A stretch of 64,000 nt of DNA from Gallaecimonas xiamenensis 3-C-1 (GTDB lineage Bacteria > Pseudomonadota > Gammaproteobacteria > Enterobacterales > Gallaecimonadaceae). Where the stretch lies: positions 62,001 through 126,000 of the forward strand of contig NZ_AMRI01000011.1 in NCBI RefSeq assembly GCF_000299915.1, read 5' to 3'. Within the stretch, counting starts at the first letter, position 1. Each line of letters begins with the position of its first letter. Both the position numbers and the translations under genes were made by a program. Below the pieces are notes generated by a model, which searched no databases, had not been told where the DNA came from, and was given only the letters and a program-made list of their open reading frames with translations. This document shows, in pieces, positions 21,591 to 30,582 of the stretch.

Positions 21591-21878
21591 CGTCTTTGGG
21601 GCCTTGCTTGCCGTGCGCGGCAACTTTGTTGCTTTCTCGTTAATTAAATCAGGCGCTTAACCGGCAGTTACCTTCCTTTTGAGGTCATTTTTGGCCTGTG
21701 CGCCGGTTAAAAGATTATTACCAAAGGCTTTTGAATACGTATGCAATGCGTTGTCCTGCGATCAACCTATTGCGTAGCATTCAGCTCGGGTAGCGGCTGC
21801 CTGTTGACGTTAAGGTAAATCGAAAAATCAAGGCCGCGCAGACACTAACGATAAGCCCGAGGGGCAATGGGGGAAACG
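21591..21878. other. Regulatory interval upstream of the TonB-dependent receptor
   Basis: No gene seen. The interval contains the first LacI-type dyad at 21731-21748 and is otherwise without a clear terminator or RNA. A TTGACG near 21804 is a possible -35 but has no convincing partner hexamer. Confidence 0.45.
21731..21748. promoter_or_regulatory. LacI-family-type operator, copy 1
   Basis: TTGAATACGTATGCAATG holds TTG-N10-CAA around a TACGTA centre. A near copy differing mainly at one central base (ACGTAT versus ACGTTT) precedes the amylase operon at 26286. The CG-centred dyad is typical of LacI-family regulators. Confidence 0.6.
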
Positions 21879-24689
21879 ATGGCGACATTCAAGCCGAACG
21901 TACTAGCTGTAGCGCTGGCGGCCGCAGGGCTGACCATGTCCGCCCTGCCGATGCAGGTGTTGGCGGCGCAGGAAGCGGCCAAGGCGGCCGACCAGACCGA
22001 CGCAGACAAAGCCAAAAACGACGATGTCGAAGTGATTGAAGTCACAGGCTTTCGCGCCAGTCTGCAGCGTTCCCAGGCGATCAAGCAGACCAATACCTCT
22101 ATCGTCGAGGCGATCTCCGCCGAAGACATCGGCAAGCTGCCCGACTCCAGTATCGCCGAGTCCATTGCCCGTCTCCCCGGCCTTGCCGCCCAGCGCCTTG
22201 ATGGCCGTGCCAGCGGTATCTCGGTACGCGGCCTGAGCGAAGATTTCAGCACCGTGACCTTTAACGGCCGCGAGCAGGTGTCCATAGGTGACGGCCGTGG
22301 TGTGGAGATGGATCTCTATCCGTCCGAGATCATGAATGCGGTGGTGGTCTACAAGACCCCCGATGCCAGCCTCACCAGCCAGGGCATTGCCGGCACCATC
22401 GACCTGCAAAGCGTTCGCCCCCTCAAGCAGGACAAGCGCAGTTTCTCTGCCAACCTGACCGGCGAAAAGAACGACATCGGCAAGCTCAACCCGGACGGCA
22501 AGGACAAGGGCTGGCGCTCCAGTGTGTCCTACATCGACCAGTTTGCCGACGACACCATAGGTGTGGCCCTGGCCTACGCCCATATGGACTCCCCCAACAA
22601 CGAGCGCCGCTGGAACTCCTGGGGCTTTGCCAACGACGACGACGGCAATCTGGTACTGGGGGGCGCCAAACCCTACGTCCGTTCCAGCGAACTCAAGCGT
22701 GACACCGTCATGGGCGTGCTGGAATTTGCCCCCAACGACCGCTTCCACGCCACTTTGGATGCCATGCACATCGACTTCAAAGACGAGAAGCGGCTGCGTG
22801 GCATCGAGATCCCTGCCTTCTATGGCCAGGGCACCATCGAAAACCTGCAAGTGGTAGACGGCTTCGTTACCCAGGGCATCATCCACGATCAGCGGGTAGT
22901 TATCCGCAACGACTACGACGAGCGCAACGCCGACCTGGACTCCCTGGGCCTGAACCTGGAATACAACCTGGGTGACAACTGGCAACTGGCCGGCGACCTG
23001 AGCTATTCCAAGGTAGAGCGTGACATCTTCAGCCTCGAGTCCTACTCCGGTACCGGCCGTGGCAACGACAACGGTGTGGCCGACGACATCGGCTTTACCC
23101 TCAACGGCGGCGCCGAGGGTGCCCACTTTGACCCCACCCTGGATTACAGCGATCCCAGCCTTATCATGCTGGGCGGCCCCCTGAGCTGGGGTAACGGTAT
23201 CGCCGTACCCAGCGACGGCCAAGACGGTTTTATCAACCGCCCCGAAATAGACGACGAGATCAAGGCTGCCAAGTTCAGTGCCGTGCGCTTTACCGACAAC
23301 GACATCGTCAGCAGCGTCAAATTCGGCGTCCATTATTCCGAACGCACCAAGACCCGCGAAGATCACGGCACCTACCTGACCCTCAAAGCCTACCCGGCCA
23401 TGCTGCCGGTGCCGGCCGAGTACCTGCTGGCACCCACCAGCCTGGACTTTATCGGCATGGGCAACATGCTGAGCTATGACTCCAAGCGCCTCTATGACGA
23501 CGGCTTCTATAACGGCTTCGATCAGGGGGCTACTGAGCCCGATCGTGCCCGTAACTCCTGGGAAGTGGAAGAGAAGGTCACCACCGGTTTTGTGATGGCC
23601 AATATCGACAGCACCCTGCTGGGCCTGCCGGTCAAAGGTAACGTCGGTGCCCAGTACGTGCACACCAACCAGCGTTCCCTGGGCAACCAGGTGACGGTGG
23701 TGGATGGCGCCACCCAGATCGACAAGATCGATCGCGGCACCAGCTACAACGAGTTCCTGCCCAGCCTGAACCTGAGCTTTGAAGTGGCCGACCAGCAGTT
23801 CGTGCGTTTCGGTGCCGCCCGTACCCTGACTCGCTCACGCATGGACCGCATGAACGCCAGCTACGGCTACAGCTTCAACCCGGCCCTGAACGTGGCTAAC
23901 GCCCCCATCAGCAACTCCCCCTGGAGCGGCGGTGGCGGCAACCCGGAGCTCAAGCCCTATATCGCCAACCAGTATGATCTGAGCTACGAAAACTACTTCG
24001 CCGGCCAGGGTTACTTCAGCGCCGCCATCTTCTATAAGGATCTGAAGAACTGGCAGTTCAACGTGTCCAGCATCGAAGACTTCTCCGATGTACCGCCCCT
24101 GACCACGGGCGATGTCTACCAGTACAAAGGTGTGGTGACCCGTTGGGAGAACACCGAAGGCGGTTACATCAAAGGCGCCGAGTTCACCCTGTCCCTGCCC
24201 GGTGAACTGCTGAGCGACTACCTGGAAGGCTTCGGTGCCATCTTGAGCGCCACCTACAACACCAGCGCCGTGTCTTTTGCCTATCCATCCGGCATCGACG
24301 CCAACGACAATGTCACTTACGACAGCACCAATATCCAGGTGCCGGGCCTGTCCCGCCAGATCTACAACGCCACCTTCTTCTATGAGAAGAACGGCTTCCA
24401 GATCCGCACCAGCATGCGTAAGCGCAGTGACTTCAATGGTGAAGTATCCGGCCTGTCCTTCAGCCGTACCCCGGTCAACGTCAAGGGTGAAGAGATCTGG
24501 GACGCCCAGATCAGCTACGACTTCTCCGAGTCCGGCATCGACTACCTGGACGGCCTGACCATCATGCTCCAAGGCCAGAACCTGACCGACGAGCCCTTTA
24601 CCACCACCGAGCCCGGTGACGACCGCCAGGTCCGTGACTACCAGCTGTATGGCCGTAACTATCTGTTGGGCCTGAGCTATAAGTTCTAA
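21879..24689 (+). CDS. TonB-dependent receptor, carbohydrate type
   Basis: An outer-membrane active transporter of 936 residues, of the large class found in Xanthomonas, Caulobacter and Alteromonadales glycan loci. It has a signal peptide (about 1-31), the TonB-box region near VIEVTGFR, a plug domain (about 48-180; KLPDSSIAESIARLPGL, ISVRGL, GTIDLQ) and a C-terminal barrel ending in LGLSYKF with terminal Phe, as expected for BAM targeting. The ATG at 21879 has GGGGGAAA before it; an ATG 4 codons upstream is possible. Neighbouring amylases point to maltodextrin-like substrates; energy would come from TonB-ExbBD encoded elsewhere. Confidence 0.93.
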   Translation: MATFKPNVLAVALAAAGLTMSALPMQVLAAQEAAKAADQTDADKAKNDDVEVIEVTGFRASLQRSQAIKQTNTSIVEAISAEDIGKLPDSSIAESIARLPGLAAQRLDGRASGISVRGLSEDFSTVTFNGREQVSIGDGRGVEMDLYPSEIMNAVVVYKTPDASLTSQGIAGTIDLQSVRPLKQDKRSFSANLTGEKNDIGKLNPDGKDKGWRSSVSYIDQFADDTIGVALAYAHMDSPNNERRWNSWGFANDDDGNLVLGGAKPYVRSSELKRDTVMGVLEFAPNDRFHATLDAMHIDFKDEKRLRGIEIPAFYGQGTIENLQVVDGFVTQGIIHDQRVVIRNDYDERNADLDSLGLNLEYNLGDNWQLAGDLSYSKVERDIFSLESYSGTGRGNDNGVADDIGFTLNGGAEGAHFDPTLDYSDPSLIMLGGPLSWGNGIAVPSDGQDGFINRPEIDDEIKAAKFSAVRFTDNDIVSSVKFGVHYSERTKTREDHGTYLTLKAYPAMLPVPAEYLLAPTSLDFIGMGNMLSYDSKRLYDDGFYNGFDQGATEPDRARNSWEVEEKVTTGFVMANIDSTLLGLPVKGNVGAQYVHTNQRSLGNQVTVVDGATQIDKIDRGTSYNEFLPSLNLSFEVADQQFVRFGAARTLTRSRMDRMNASYGYSFNPALNVANAPISNSPWSGGGGNPELKPYIANQYDLSYENYFAGQGYFSAAIFYKDLKNWQFNVSSIEDFSDVPPLTTGDVYQYKGVVTRWENTEGGYIKGAEFTLSLPGELLSDYLEGFGAILSATYNTSAVSFAYPSGIDANDNVTYDSTNIQVPGLSRQIYNATFFYEKNGFQIRTSMRKRSDFNGEVSGLSFSRTPVNVKGEEIWDAQISYDFSESGIDYLDGLTIMLQGQNLTDEPFTTTEPGDDRQVRDYQLYGRNYLLGLSYKF

Positions 24690-24705
24690 GTGTTTTTGCG
24701 ATGAC

Positions 24706-24745
24706 ATTGCCCCTGACAGACTCTGGTCTGCAGGGGCATTTTTTT
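24706..24745 (+). terminator. Terminator/attenuator between receptor and halogenase-like gene
   Basis: TGCCCCTG (24708-24715) pairs with CAGGGGCA (24731-24738), with further AGAC/GTCT pairing inside, followed by a run of seven T. Because it lies between two co-directional genes 67 nt apart, it should make halogenase expression lower than receptor expression. Confidence 0.85.
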
Positions 24746-24756
24746 AAGGAATTGCC

Positions 24757-26268
24757 ATGAACCAAGGGGTACGCAAGGTCCTTATCGTCGGCGGCGGCAG
24801 TGCCGGCTGGATGGCGGCGGCCATGCTGGCCAGGCTGCTGGACAAACAGGTGGCCATCAGCCTAGTGGAGTCCGACGCCATCGCCACCGTCGGGGTAGGG
24901 GAGGCCACCATACCTCCCATCCAGCTGTTCAATAAGGTGCTGGGCCTGGACGAAGCCGAATTCCTGGCCAAGACCCAGGGCACCATCAAGCTGGGTATCG
25001 AGTTTGAAAACTGGGGGAAGCAGGGCCAGCGTTACATGCACGCCTTTGGGGATCTGGGCCGGGATCTGGGGCTCACCCCCTTTGTGCACCTGTGGCTAAG
25101 GGCCAAAGCAGAGGGCCACGGCCAGGGGCTGTGGGACTATTCCCTGAACTACCAGGCCGCCAAGGCCGGGCGTTTTATCCCCCTGGAGCGCATTCCAGGC
25201 AGCCCCCTCAAGGGGCTGGTTCATGCCTACCATTTTGACGCCGGCCTCTATGCCAAGCTGCTGCGCCAGCACGCCGAAGGGGCCGGGGTAACACGCATCG
25301 AAGGGGAGATCACCGCCGTGCCCCTGGATGACAGCGGCGCCATTGCCGCCGTGCAGCTGGCCTCTGGCCGGCGCCTGGAGGCCGATCTCTACATCGACTG
25401 CTCCGGCTTTCGCGCCCTGCTGATAGAAGGGGCGCTCAAGACCGGCTTTGAGGACTGGCGCCATTGGCTGCCCTGCGACCGGGCCCTGGCAGTGCCCAGC
25501 AGCAACTCCGGCCAGCCCAGGCCCTATACCCGCGCCATAGCCCATGAGGCGGGCTGGCAATGGCAGATCCCCTTGCGCCACCGCACCGGCAATGGCCATG
25601 TCTATGCCAGCGAGTACCTTAGCGACGACGAGGCGGCGGCCAAGCTGCTGGCCAACCTCGAAGGGGAGCCCCTGGCAGAGCCGCGCCTTATTCGTTTTCA
25701 AACCGGCCGGCGCAAGGCGCAATGGCGAAAAAACTGCGTCAGCCTGGGCCTTGCCAGCGGCTTTCTCGAACCCCTGGAGTCCACCAGTTTGCATTTGGTG
25801 CAAAGTGGCATAACCCGCCTTATCAAGCTGTTTCCCCGGCTGCAGATAAACCCGGCCCTGGTGGACGAGTACAACCGCCAGTCGGCCCAGGAATTTGAGG
25901 CCATTCGCGACTTCATCATCCTGCACTACCACCTGAACCAGCGCCCCGAACCCTTCTGGCAGGCCCGGCGCCAGATGCCGGTGCCGGCCAGCCTGGCCCG
26001 GCGTATGGCGCTATTCGCCGCGACCGGGCGGGTGTTTTGGGAGCAGCACGAACTCTTTACCGAGCCTGCCTGGTACCAGGTGATGCTGGGCCAGAACCTG
26101 GCGCCGGCGGACTACGGCCCCATGGCCGACGGCCTGGAGCAGGGCCAGCTGCAAAAGCTGCTGGCCGACACTCGCACCACCATCAGCCAAACCTGCCAGA
26201 AGCTACCCAGCCACGGGGATTTTTTGGCCCGGGTGCAGGCCCTGGCCAAGGAACGGGGACTGGTCTGA
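24757..26268 (+). CDS. Flavin-dependent tryptophan-halogenase-like protein
   Basis: A 503-residue protein of the PrnA/RebH superfamily, which uses FADH2, oxygen and halide to chlorinate or brominate aromatic substrates. It keeps the FAD motif GGGSAG (12-17), the catalytic lysine in TIKLGIEFENW (K78, matching PrnA K79), the WxWxIP halogenase motif (W267-P272) and the catalytic glutamate in LEPLEST (about E341, matching PrnA E346). There is no signal peptide, so it is cytoplasmic. AAGGA precedes the ATG. Relatives next to TonB-dependent receptors are common in marine gammaproteobacteria and caulobacters, but their substrate is unknown. The flavin reductase partner is not in this window. Confidence 0.88.
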   Translation: MNQGVRKVLIVGGGSAGWMAAAMLARLLDKQVAISLVESDAIATVGVGEATIPPIQLFNKVLGLDEAEFLAKTQGTIKLGIEFENWGKQGQRYMHAFGDLGRDLGLTPFVHLWLRAKAEGHGQGLWDYSLNYQAAKAGRFIPLERIPGSPLKGLVHAYHFDAGLYAKLLRQHAEGAGVTRIEGEITAVPLDDSGAIAAVQLASGRRLEADLYIDCSGFRALLIEGALKTGFEDWRHWLPCDRALAVPSSNSGQPRPYTRAIAHEAGWQWQIPLRHRTGNGHVYASEYLSDDEAAAKLLANLEGEPLAEPRLIRFQTGRRKAQWRKNCVSLGLASGFLEPLESTSLHLVQSGITRLIKLFPRLQINPALVDEYNRQSAQEFEAIRDFIILHYHLNQRPEPFWQARRQMPVPASLARRMALFAATGRVFWEQHELFTEPAWYQVMLGQNLAPADYGPMADGLEQGQLQKLLADTRTTISQTCQKLPSHGDFLARVQALAKERGLV

Positions 26269-26279
26269 TGCCTGTAGAC

Positions 26280-26307
26280 AAGGCATTGAATACGTTTGCA
26301 ATGCCTT
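26280..26307. promoter_or_regulatory. LacI-family-type operator, copy 2
   Basis: AAGGCATTG (26280-26288) and CAATGCCTT (26299-26307) form a perfect 9-bp inverted repeat around AATACGTTTG. The inner part repeats the site at 21731. It lies about 100-130 nt before the amylase operon. Confidence 0.7.
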
Positions 26308-26409
26308 GTTGCCATCTGCCCTGGCCGTTAGCGTAAGCGTAAAGCTGTCCGCCTTGGCAGCCAGAACATCAAGAGCAGCCAACAGGCTGTCGCAGCAAGG
26401 AGTTTTCGG

Positions 26410-28236
26410 ATGCGCGCCCTCGCCATCGCCTTCTGGTTAGCCCTGGCTCCTGCCAGCGCCGCCACCCTCGACAAGATAGAGCCGGCCAACTGGTGGGTGG
26501 GCATGGCCAACCCCAGCCTGCAGCTGATGGTTTATGGCAAGGACATTGCCAAGGCCAAGGTCAGCCTGGACCCATACCCCGGGGTGCGCCTGGTGCGCAC
26601 CGACCCGGCCGCCAGCGCCAATTACCTCTTTATCACCCTGGAGTTGGACCCCAAGGCCAAGGCCGGGTCTCTTAGCTTGCGTTTTGCTGACAAGAGCGAG
26701 CAATGGGTCCAAGCCTACAGCTTACTGCCAAGGGCGCCGGGCTCTGCCGGGCGCCAGGGCTTTTCCCAAAAGGACGTGATTTACCTTATTACTCCGGACC
26801 GCTTTGCCAATGGCGACAGCGGCAATGACGATGTGGCGGGCTATGGCGACAAGGCAAACCGCAGCCAGCCCGGCGGCCGCCACGGCGGCGACATCAAGGG
26901 GGTGATGGACCACCTCGACTACCTGCAAAAACTGGGGGTGACCCAGCTGTGGCTGAACCCCGTGGTGGAAAACGCCATGGCCAGCTACAGCTACCACGGC
27001 TATTCGGCCACCGATTTTTACCGCATTGACCCGCGCTTTGGCAGCAACAGCCAATACCAGGCCCTGGCCCACCAGGCCAAGGCCAAGGGCATGGGCCTTA
27101 TCATGGATGTGGTGCTGAACCACATCGGCAGCAACCACCCCTGGATGCAGGACCTGCCATTTCCCGACTGGGTCAACGGCGCCAGCTTCCATGCCACCAA
27201 CCACCGCCGGGAAACCCTGCACGACCCGCACCTGGCCAAGGCCGACCAGGCCAAGTTCAACGACGGCTGGTTTGTACCGACCATGCCGGATCTGAACCAG
27301 CGCAACCCCTTCCTTGCCACCTACCTTATCCAAAACAGCATCTGGTGGACCGAGTACGCCGGCCTGAGCGGCCTGCGCATCGATACCTGGTCCTATTCGG
27401 ACCGGGATTTCCTGGCCCGCTGGAGCGCGGCCCTGATGCATGAGTACCCCAATTTCAACATGGTGGGGGAAGAGTGGAGCACCAACCCGGCCATCGTTGG
27501 CTACTGGCAGCGGGGCGGCCAGCCCAAGGACGGCTACGTCAGCAACTTGCCGTCCTTGATGGACTTTCCCCTACAAGAGGCCCTGATCAAGGGGCTCACC
27601 GACCCTGAGAGCTGGAACAGCGGCATCGGCGTGCTCTACCAGGCCTTGGCCAATGACTTTCTCTACCCCAACCCCAGCGACCTGGTGGTCTTTGCCGACA
27701 ACCACGATATGGCCAGGGTGATGACCCAGCTGCATGGCGATAAGGCCCTTTGGCGGATGGCCATGACCTATGTGCTGACCACCCGTGGCATTCCCCAGCT
27801 TTTTTACGGCACCGAACTGGCCATGGACCCGAAAAGCAGCGACCACGGGGTGCTGCGGGCCGATTTTCCCGGCGGCTGGCCGGGGGACAAGGGCAACGCC
27901 TTTACCGGCCAGGGGCTGGACGGCGACCAGCGCCAGGCCCTGGGCTTTATGCAAAAGCTTATTAACTGGCGCAAGTCGTCCCCGGCCGTCGGCCAGGGGA
28001 GCCTGGTGCACTATGTGCCAGAAGACGGCCTCTATTGCTATTTCCGGCTGAGCCCCGCCCAGCAGGTGATGGTGGTGATGAATAAAAACGACAGGGCCAT
28101 GCCCCTGAGTCTGCACCGCTTTGCCGAACTGCAAGGTCACGGCAAGGCCACTGAAGTCCTGAGCGGCCAGGAGTTTTCCCTGGCGGGCACCCTTAACGTG
28201 CCTGCCAAGACCGCTTGGGTGTTGGAGCTGAAATGA
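26410..28236 (+). CDS. Exported GH13 neopullulanase/cyclomaltodextrinase-like enzyme
   Basis: A 608-residue alpha-glucan hydrolase with a signal peptide (about 1-18, ends ASA), an N-terminal beta domain (about 20-110, LDKIEPANWWVGM, typical of cyclomaltodextrinase/SusA-like proteins) and a GH13 barrel. The triad is visible: D325 in GLRIDT, E354 in MVGEEW and D433 in FADNHD, with DVVLNH as region I. No lipobox, so it is likely periplasmic. AAGGAG precedes the ATG. It opens an operon: its stop overlaps the GH31 gene, and a LacI-type dyad lies upstream. Exact linkage preference is not readable from sequence alone. Confidence 0.92.
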   Translation: MRALAIAFWLALAPASAATLDKIEPANWWVGMANPSLQLMVYGKDIAKAKVSLDPYPGVRLVRTDPAASANYLFITLELDPKAKAGSLSLRFADKSEQWVQAYSLLPRAPGSAGRQGFSQKDVIYLITPDRFANGDSGNDDVAGYGDKANRSQPGGRHGGDIKGVMDHLDYLQKLGVTQLWLNPVVENAMASYSYHGYSATDFYRIDPRFGSNSQYQALAHQAKAKGMGLIMDVVLNHIGSNHPWMQDLPFPDWVNGASFHATNHRRETLHDPHLAKADQAKFNDGWFVPTMPDLNQRNPFLATYLIQNSIWWTEYAGLSGLRIDTWSYSDRDFLARWSAALMHEYPNFNMVGEEWSTNPAIVGYWQRGGQPKDGYVSNLPSLMDFPLQEALIKGLTDPESWNSGIGVLYQALANDFLYPNPSDLVVFADNHDMARVMTQLHGDKALWRMAMTYVLTTRGIPQLFYGTELAMDPKSSDHGVLRADFPGGWPGDKGNAFTGQGLDGDQRQALGFMQKLINWRKSSPAVGQGSLVHYVPEDGLYCYFRLSPAQQVMVVMNKNDRAMPLSLHRFAELQGHGKATEVLSGQEFSLAGTLNVPAKTAWVLELK

Positions 28237-30572
28237 TGAAACTGCGCTACCTGTCCCTTTCCCTGTCCGTGCTGCTGGCCAGTTGCGCCAGCGGCCCGGC
28301 TTACCACCTGGACGGCAACCGCCTGGTGCTAGATAAAAACGGCGGCCAACTGGTGCTCACCCCCCTGGACGAGGACGCCATCCAGGCCGAATTCTTGAAA
28401 GCCGGCGCCGTGCAGCCGGCGTCCCGGGCCCTGGTCCCCCAGCAGGCGGTCAAGGCAGAGCTGACCGAGCGCGGCAACACCCTTGTCTACAGCCTGCCGG
28501 GGATGCGCGCCGAGATAGACAAAACCAGCCTGGCGGTCAGTTACTACAGGGGCGAGCAGCTGCTGCTGGCCGAAAGCAGCGGCTTTTTGGGCCAGGAGGG
28601 GGTCAACCTCGGCTTTACCCTGCAACAGGGGGAAAAGCTGATGGGGGGCGGCGAGCGGGTGCTGGGCATGGACAGGCGCGGCCACAAGCTGCCGTTGTAC
28701 AACAAGGCCAGCTACGGCTACACCACCGAAGCGGCCCAGATGTACTACAGCCTGCCCCTGGTGATTTCCAGCCAGAAGTACCTGCTGCTGTTTGACAACA
28801 CCGCCAGCGGCGAGATGGATCTGGGGGCCAGCCAGGGCGACCAGATGACCTTCAGCGCCGTCGGTGGGCGCCGGGCCTATGTGGTGGTGGCAAGTGATCA
28901 CTTCGCCGGCCTGACCGAGGAATACACCCAATTGACCGGCCACCAGCCCCTGCCGCCGCGCTGGGCCCTGGGCAACTTTGCCTCTCGCTTTGGTTACCAT
29001 TCCGAGGCCGAGGCCAGGGACGTGGTCAAACGCTTCAAGGACGCCGGCATTCCCCTGGACGCCATAGTGCTGGACCTGTACTGGTTCGGCAAAGACGTCA
29101 AAGGCCATATGGGTAACCTGGCCTGGGACAAGGCCGCCTTCCCCAATCCCGAGCAGATGATCAGCGATTTTAAAAAGGACGGGGTCAAGACGGTGCTTAT
29201 TACCGAGCCCTTTATTCTGACCACCTCCAGCCGCTGGGATGAGGCGGTCAAGGCCGGCGCCATCGCCCTGGACGCCAGCGGCGAACCGGCCACCTATGAC
29301 TTTTTCTTTGGTAACACCGGCCTGGTGGATGTGTTTTCCCCCAAGGGCCGCGACTGGTTCTGGGACAAGTACCAAGGGCTGCTGGACCAAGGGGTGGCCG
29401 GTTTCTGGGGCGATTTGGGCGAGCCCGAGGTGCACCCTTCAAACCTGGTCCATGGCGAGGGCAGCAGCGACGAGCTGCACAACGCCTACGGCCACCGCTG
29501 GGCGCAACTGGTCTATGACGGCATCGGCCAGCATCGCCCGGATATGCGGCCCTTTATCCTGATGCGAAGCGGTTATGCCGGCTCCCAGCGTTTTGGCATG
29601 ATGCCCTGGACCGGTGATGTGTCCCGCAGCTGGGGCGGCCTTAAGCCGCAAGTGGAACTGGCCCTGCAGATGGGAGCCCAGGGCCTGGGTTACATCCACT
29701 CGGATCTGGGCGGCTTTGCCGGTGGCGATAAGTTCGACCCCGAGCTCTACCTGCGCTGGCTGCAATACGGCGTGTTCCAGCCGGTGTTCCGCCCCCATGC
29801 CCAGGAAGACATAGCCCCGGAGCCGGTCTACCACGACGCCGCCATCCAAAAGCAGGTAGGGGACTACATCAAGCTGCGCTACAGCCTGTTGCCTTACAAC
29901 TACAGCCTGGCCTTCGAGAACAGCCTTACCGGCAAGCCGCTGATGCGCTCCATGCTGATGCAAAGCGATGATGTGAAGGATTTTGACAACCACCACAGCT
30001 ACTTCTGGGGCGACGCCTTCCTGGTGACCCCGGTCACCGAGCCGGGGGCCAAAACCGTTACCACCCAATTGCCCGAGGGCACCTGGTTTGATTTTTGGAC
30101 AGGCGAGCGCATCGAGGGGGGCCGCAGCTACAGCCGCGCCACCAGCGTCGACACCCTGCCGGTGCTGGTCAAAGCCGGCAGCTTTGTGCCCAGGGTGGCC
30201 CCGTCCCAAAGCACCGACAGCTACTCCAGCAAGGAACTGACCCTCCATTACTGGGCCGACCCGTCGGTGACCCAGGCCCAGGGCCAGATGTACGAAGATG
30301 ACGGCCATACCCCGGACGCCTACGCCAAGGGCCAATACCAAAAGCTGCTGTTCAGCGCCCAGCAACAAGCTGGCCTTAGCATCCAGTTGGCCAGCCAAGG
30401 CCGCTACCCCGGCATGCCCCAAAGCCGCCGCCTGACCCTGGTGATTCACCACCCGGGGGCGGTCAAGGCGGCCTTGCTGGACGGCAAGCCTCAGCATTTT
30501 GCGCGGGACGCCGACACCCTGACCCTGACCTTTGACTGGGACGGCGCGCCGCGCACCCTCGACCTGCAGTAA
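28233..30572 (+). CDS. GH31 family alpha-glucosidase lipoprotein
   Basis: A 779-residue glycoside hydrolase that should release glucose from alpha-gluco-oligosaccharides; alpha-xylosidase or transglycosylase activity also exists in GH31. The lipobox LLASC gives a lipid-anchored protein, with Ala after Cys suggesting the outer membrane. The nucleophile is D394 in GFWGDLGEPE and the acid/base D462 in MPWTGDV. Two ATGs stand together (28233 and 28236); I use the first, which overlaps the previous stop, with GGAG just upstream. It sits between two GH13 genes in one operon, so the three enzymes probably finish maltodextrin breakdown outside the cytoplasm. Confidence 0.92.
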   Translation: MMKLRYLSLSLSVLLASCASGPAYHLDGNRLVLDKNGGQLVLTPLDEDAIQAEFLKAGAVQPASRALVPQQAVKAELTERGNTLVYSLPGMRAEIDKTSLAVSYYRGEQLLLAESSGFLGQEGVNLGFTLQQGEKLMGGGERVLGMDRRGHKLPLYNKASYGYTTEAAQMYYSLPLVISSQKYLLLFDNTASGEMDLGASQGDQMTFSAVGGRRAYVVVASDHFAGLTEEYTQLTGHQPLPPRWALGNFASRFGYHSEAEARDVVKRFKDAGIPLDAIVLDLYWFGKDVKGHMGNLAWDKAAFPNPEQMISDFKKDGVKTVLITEPFILTTSSRWDEAVKAGAIALDASGEPATYDFFFGNTGLVDVFSPKGRDWFWDKYQGLLDQGVAGFWGDLGEPEVHPSNLVHGEGSSDELHNAYGHRWAQLVYDGIGQHRPDMRPFILMRSGYAGSQRFGMMPWTGDVSRSWGGLKPQVELALQMGAQGLGYIHSDLGGFAGGDKFDPELYLRWLQYGVFQPVFRPHAQEDIAPEPVYHDAAIQKQVGDYIKLRYSLLPYNYSLAFENSLTGKPLMRSMLMQSDDVKDFDNHHSYFWGDAFLVTPVTEPGAKTVTTQLPEGTWFDFWTGERIEGGRSYSRATSVDTLPVLVKAGSFVPRVAPSQSTDSYSSKELTLHYWADPSVTQAQGQMYEDDGHTPDAYAKGQYQKLLFSAQQQAGLSIQLASQGRYPGMPQSRRLTLVIHHPGAVKAALLDGKPQHFARDADTLTLTFDWDGAPRTLDLQ

Positions 30573-30582
30573 GGATGACATC

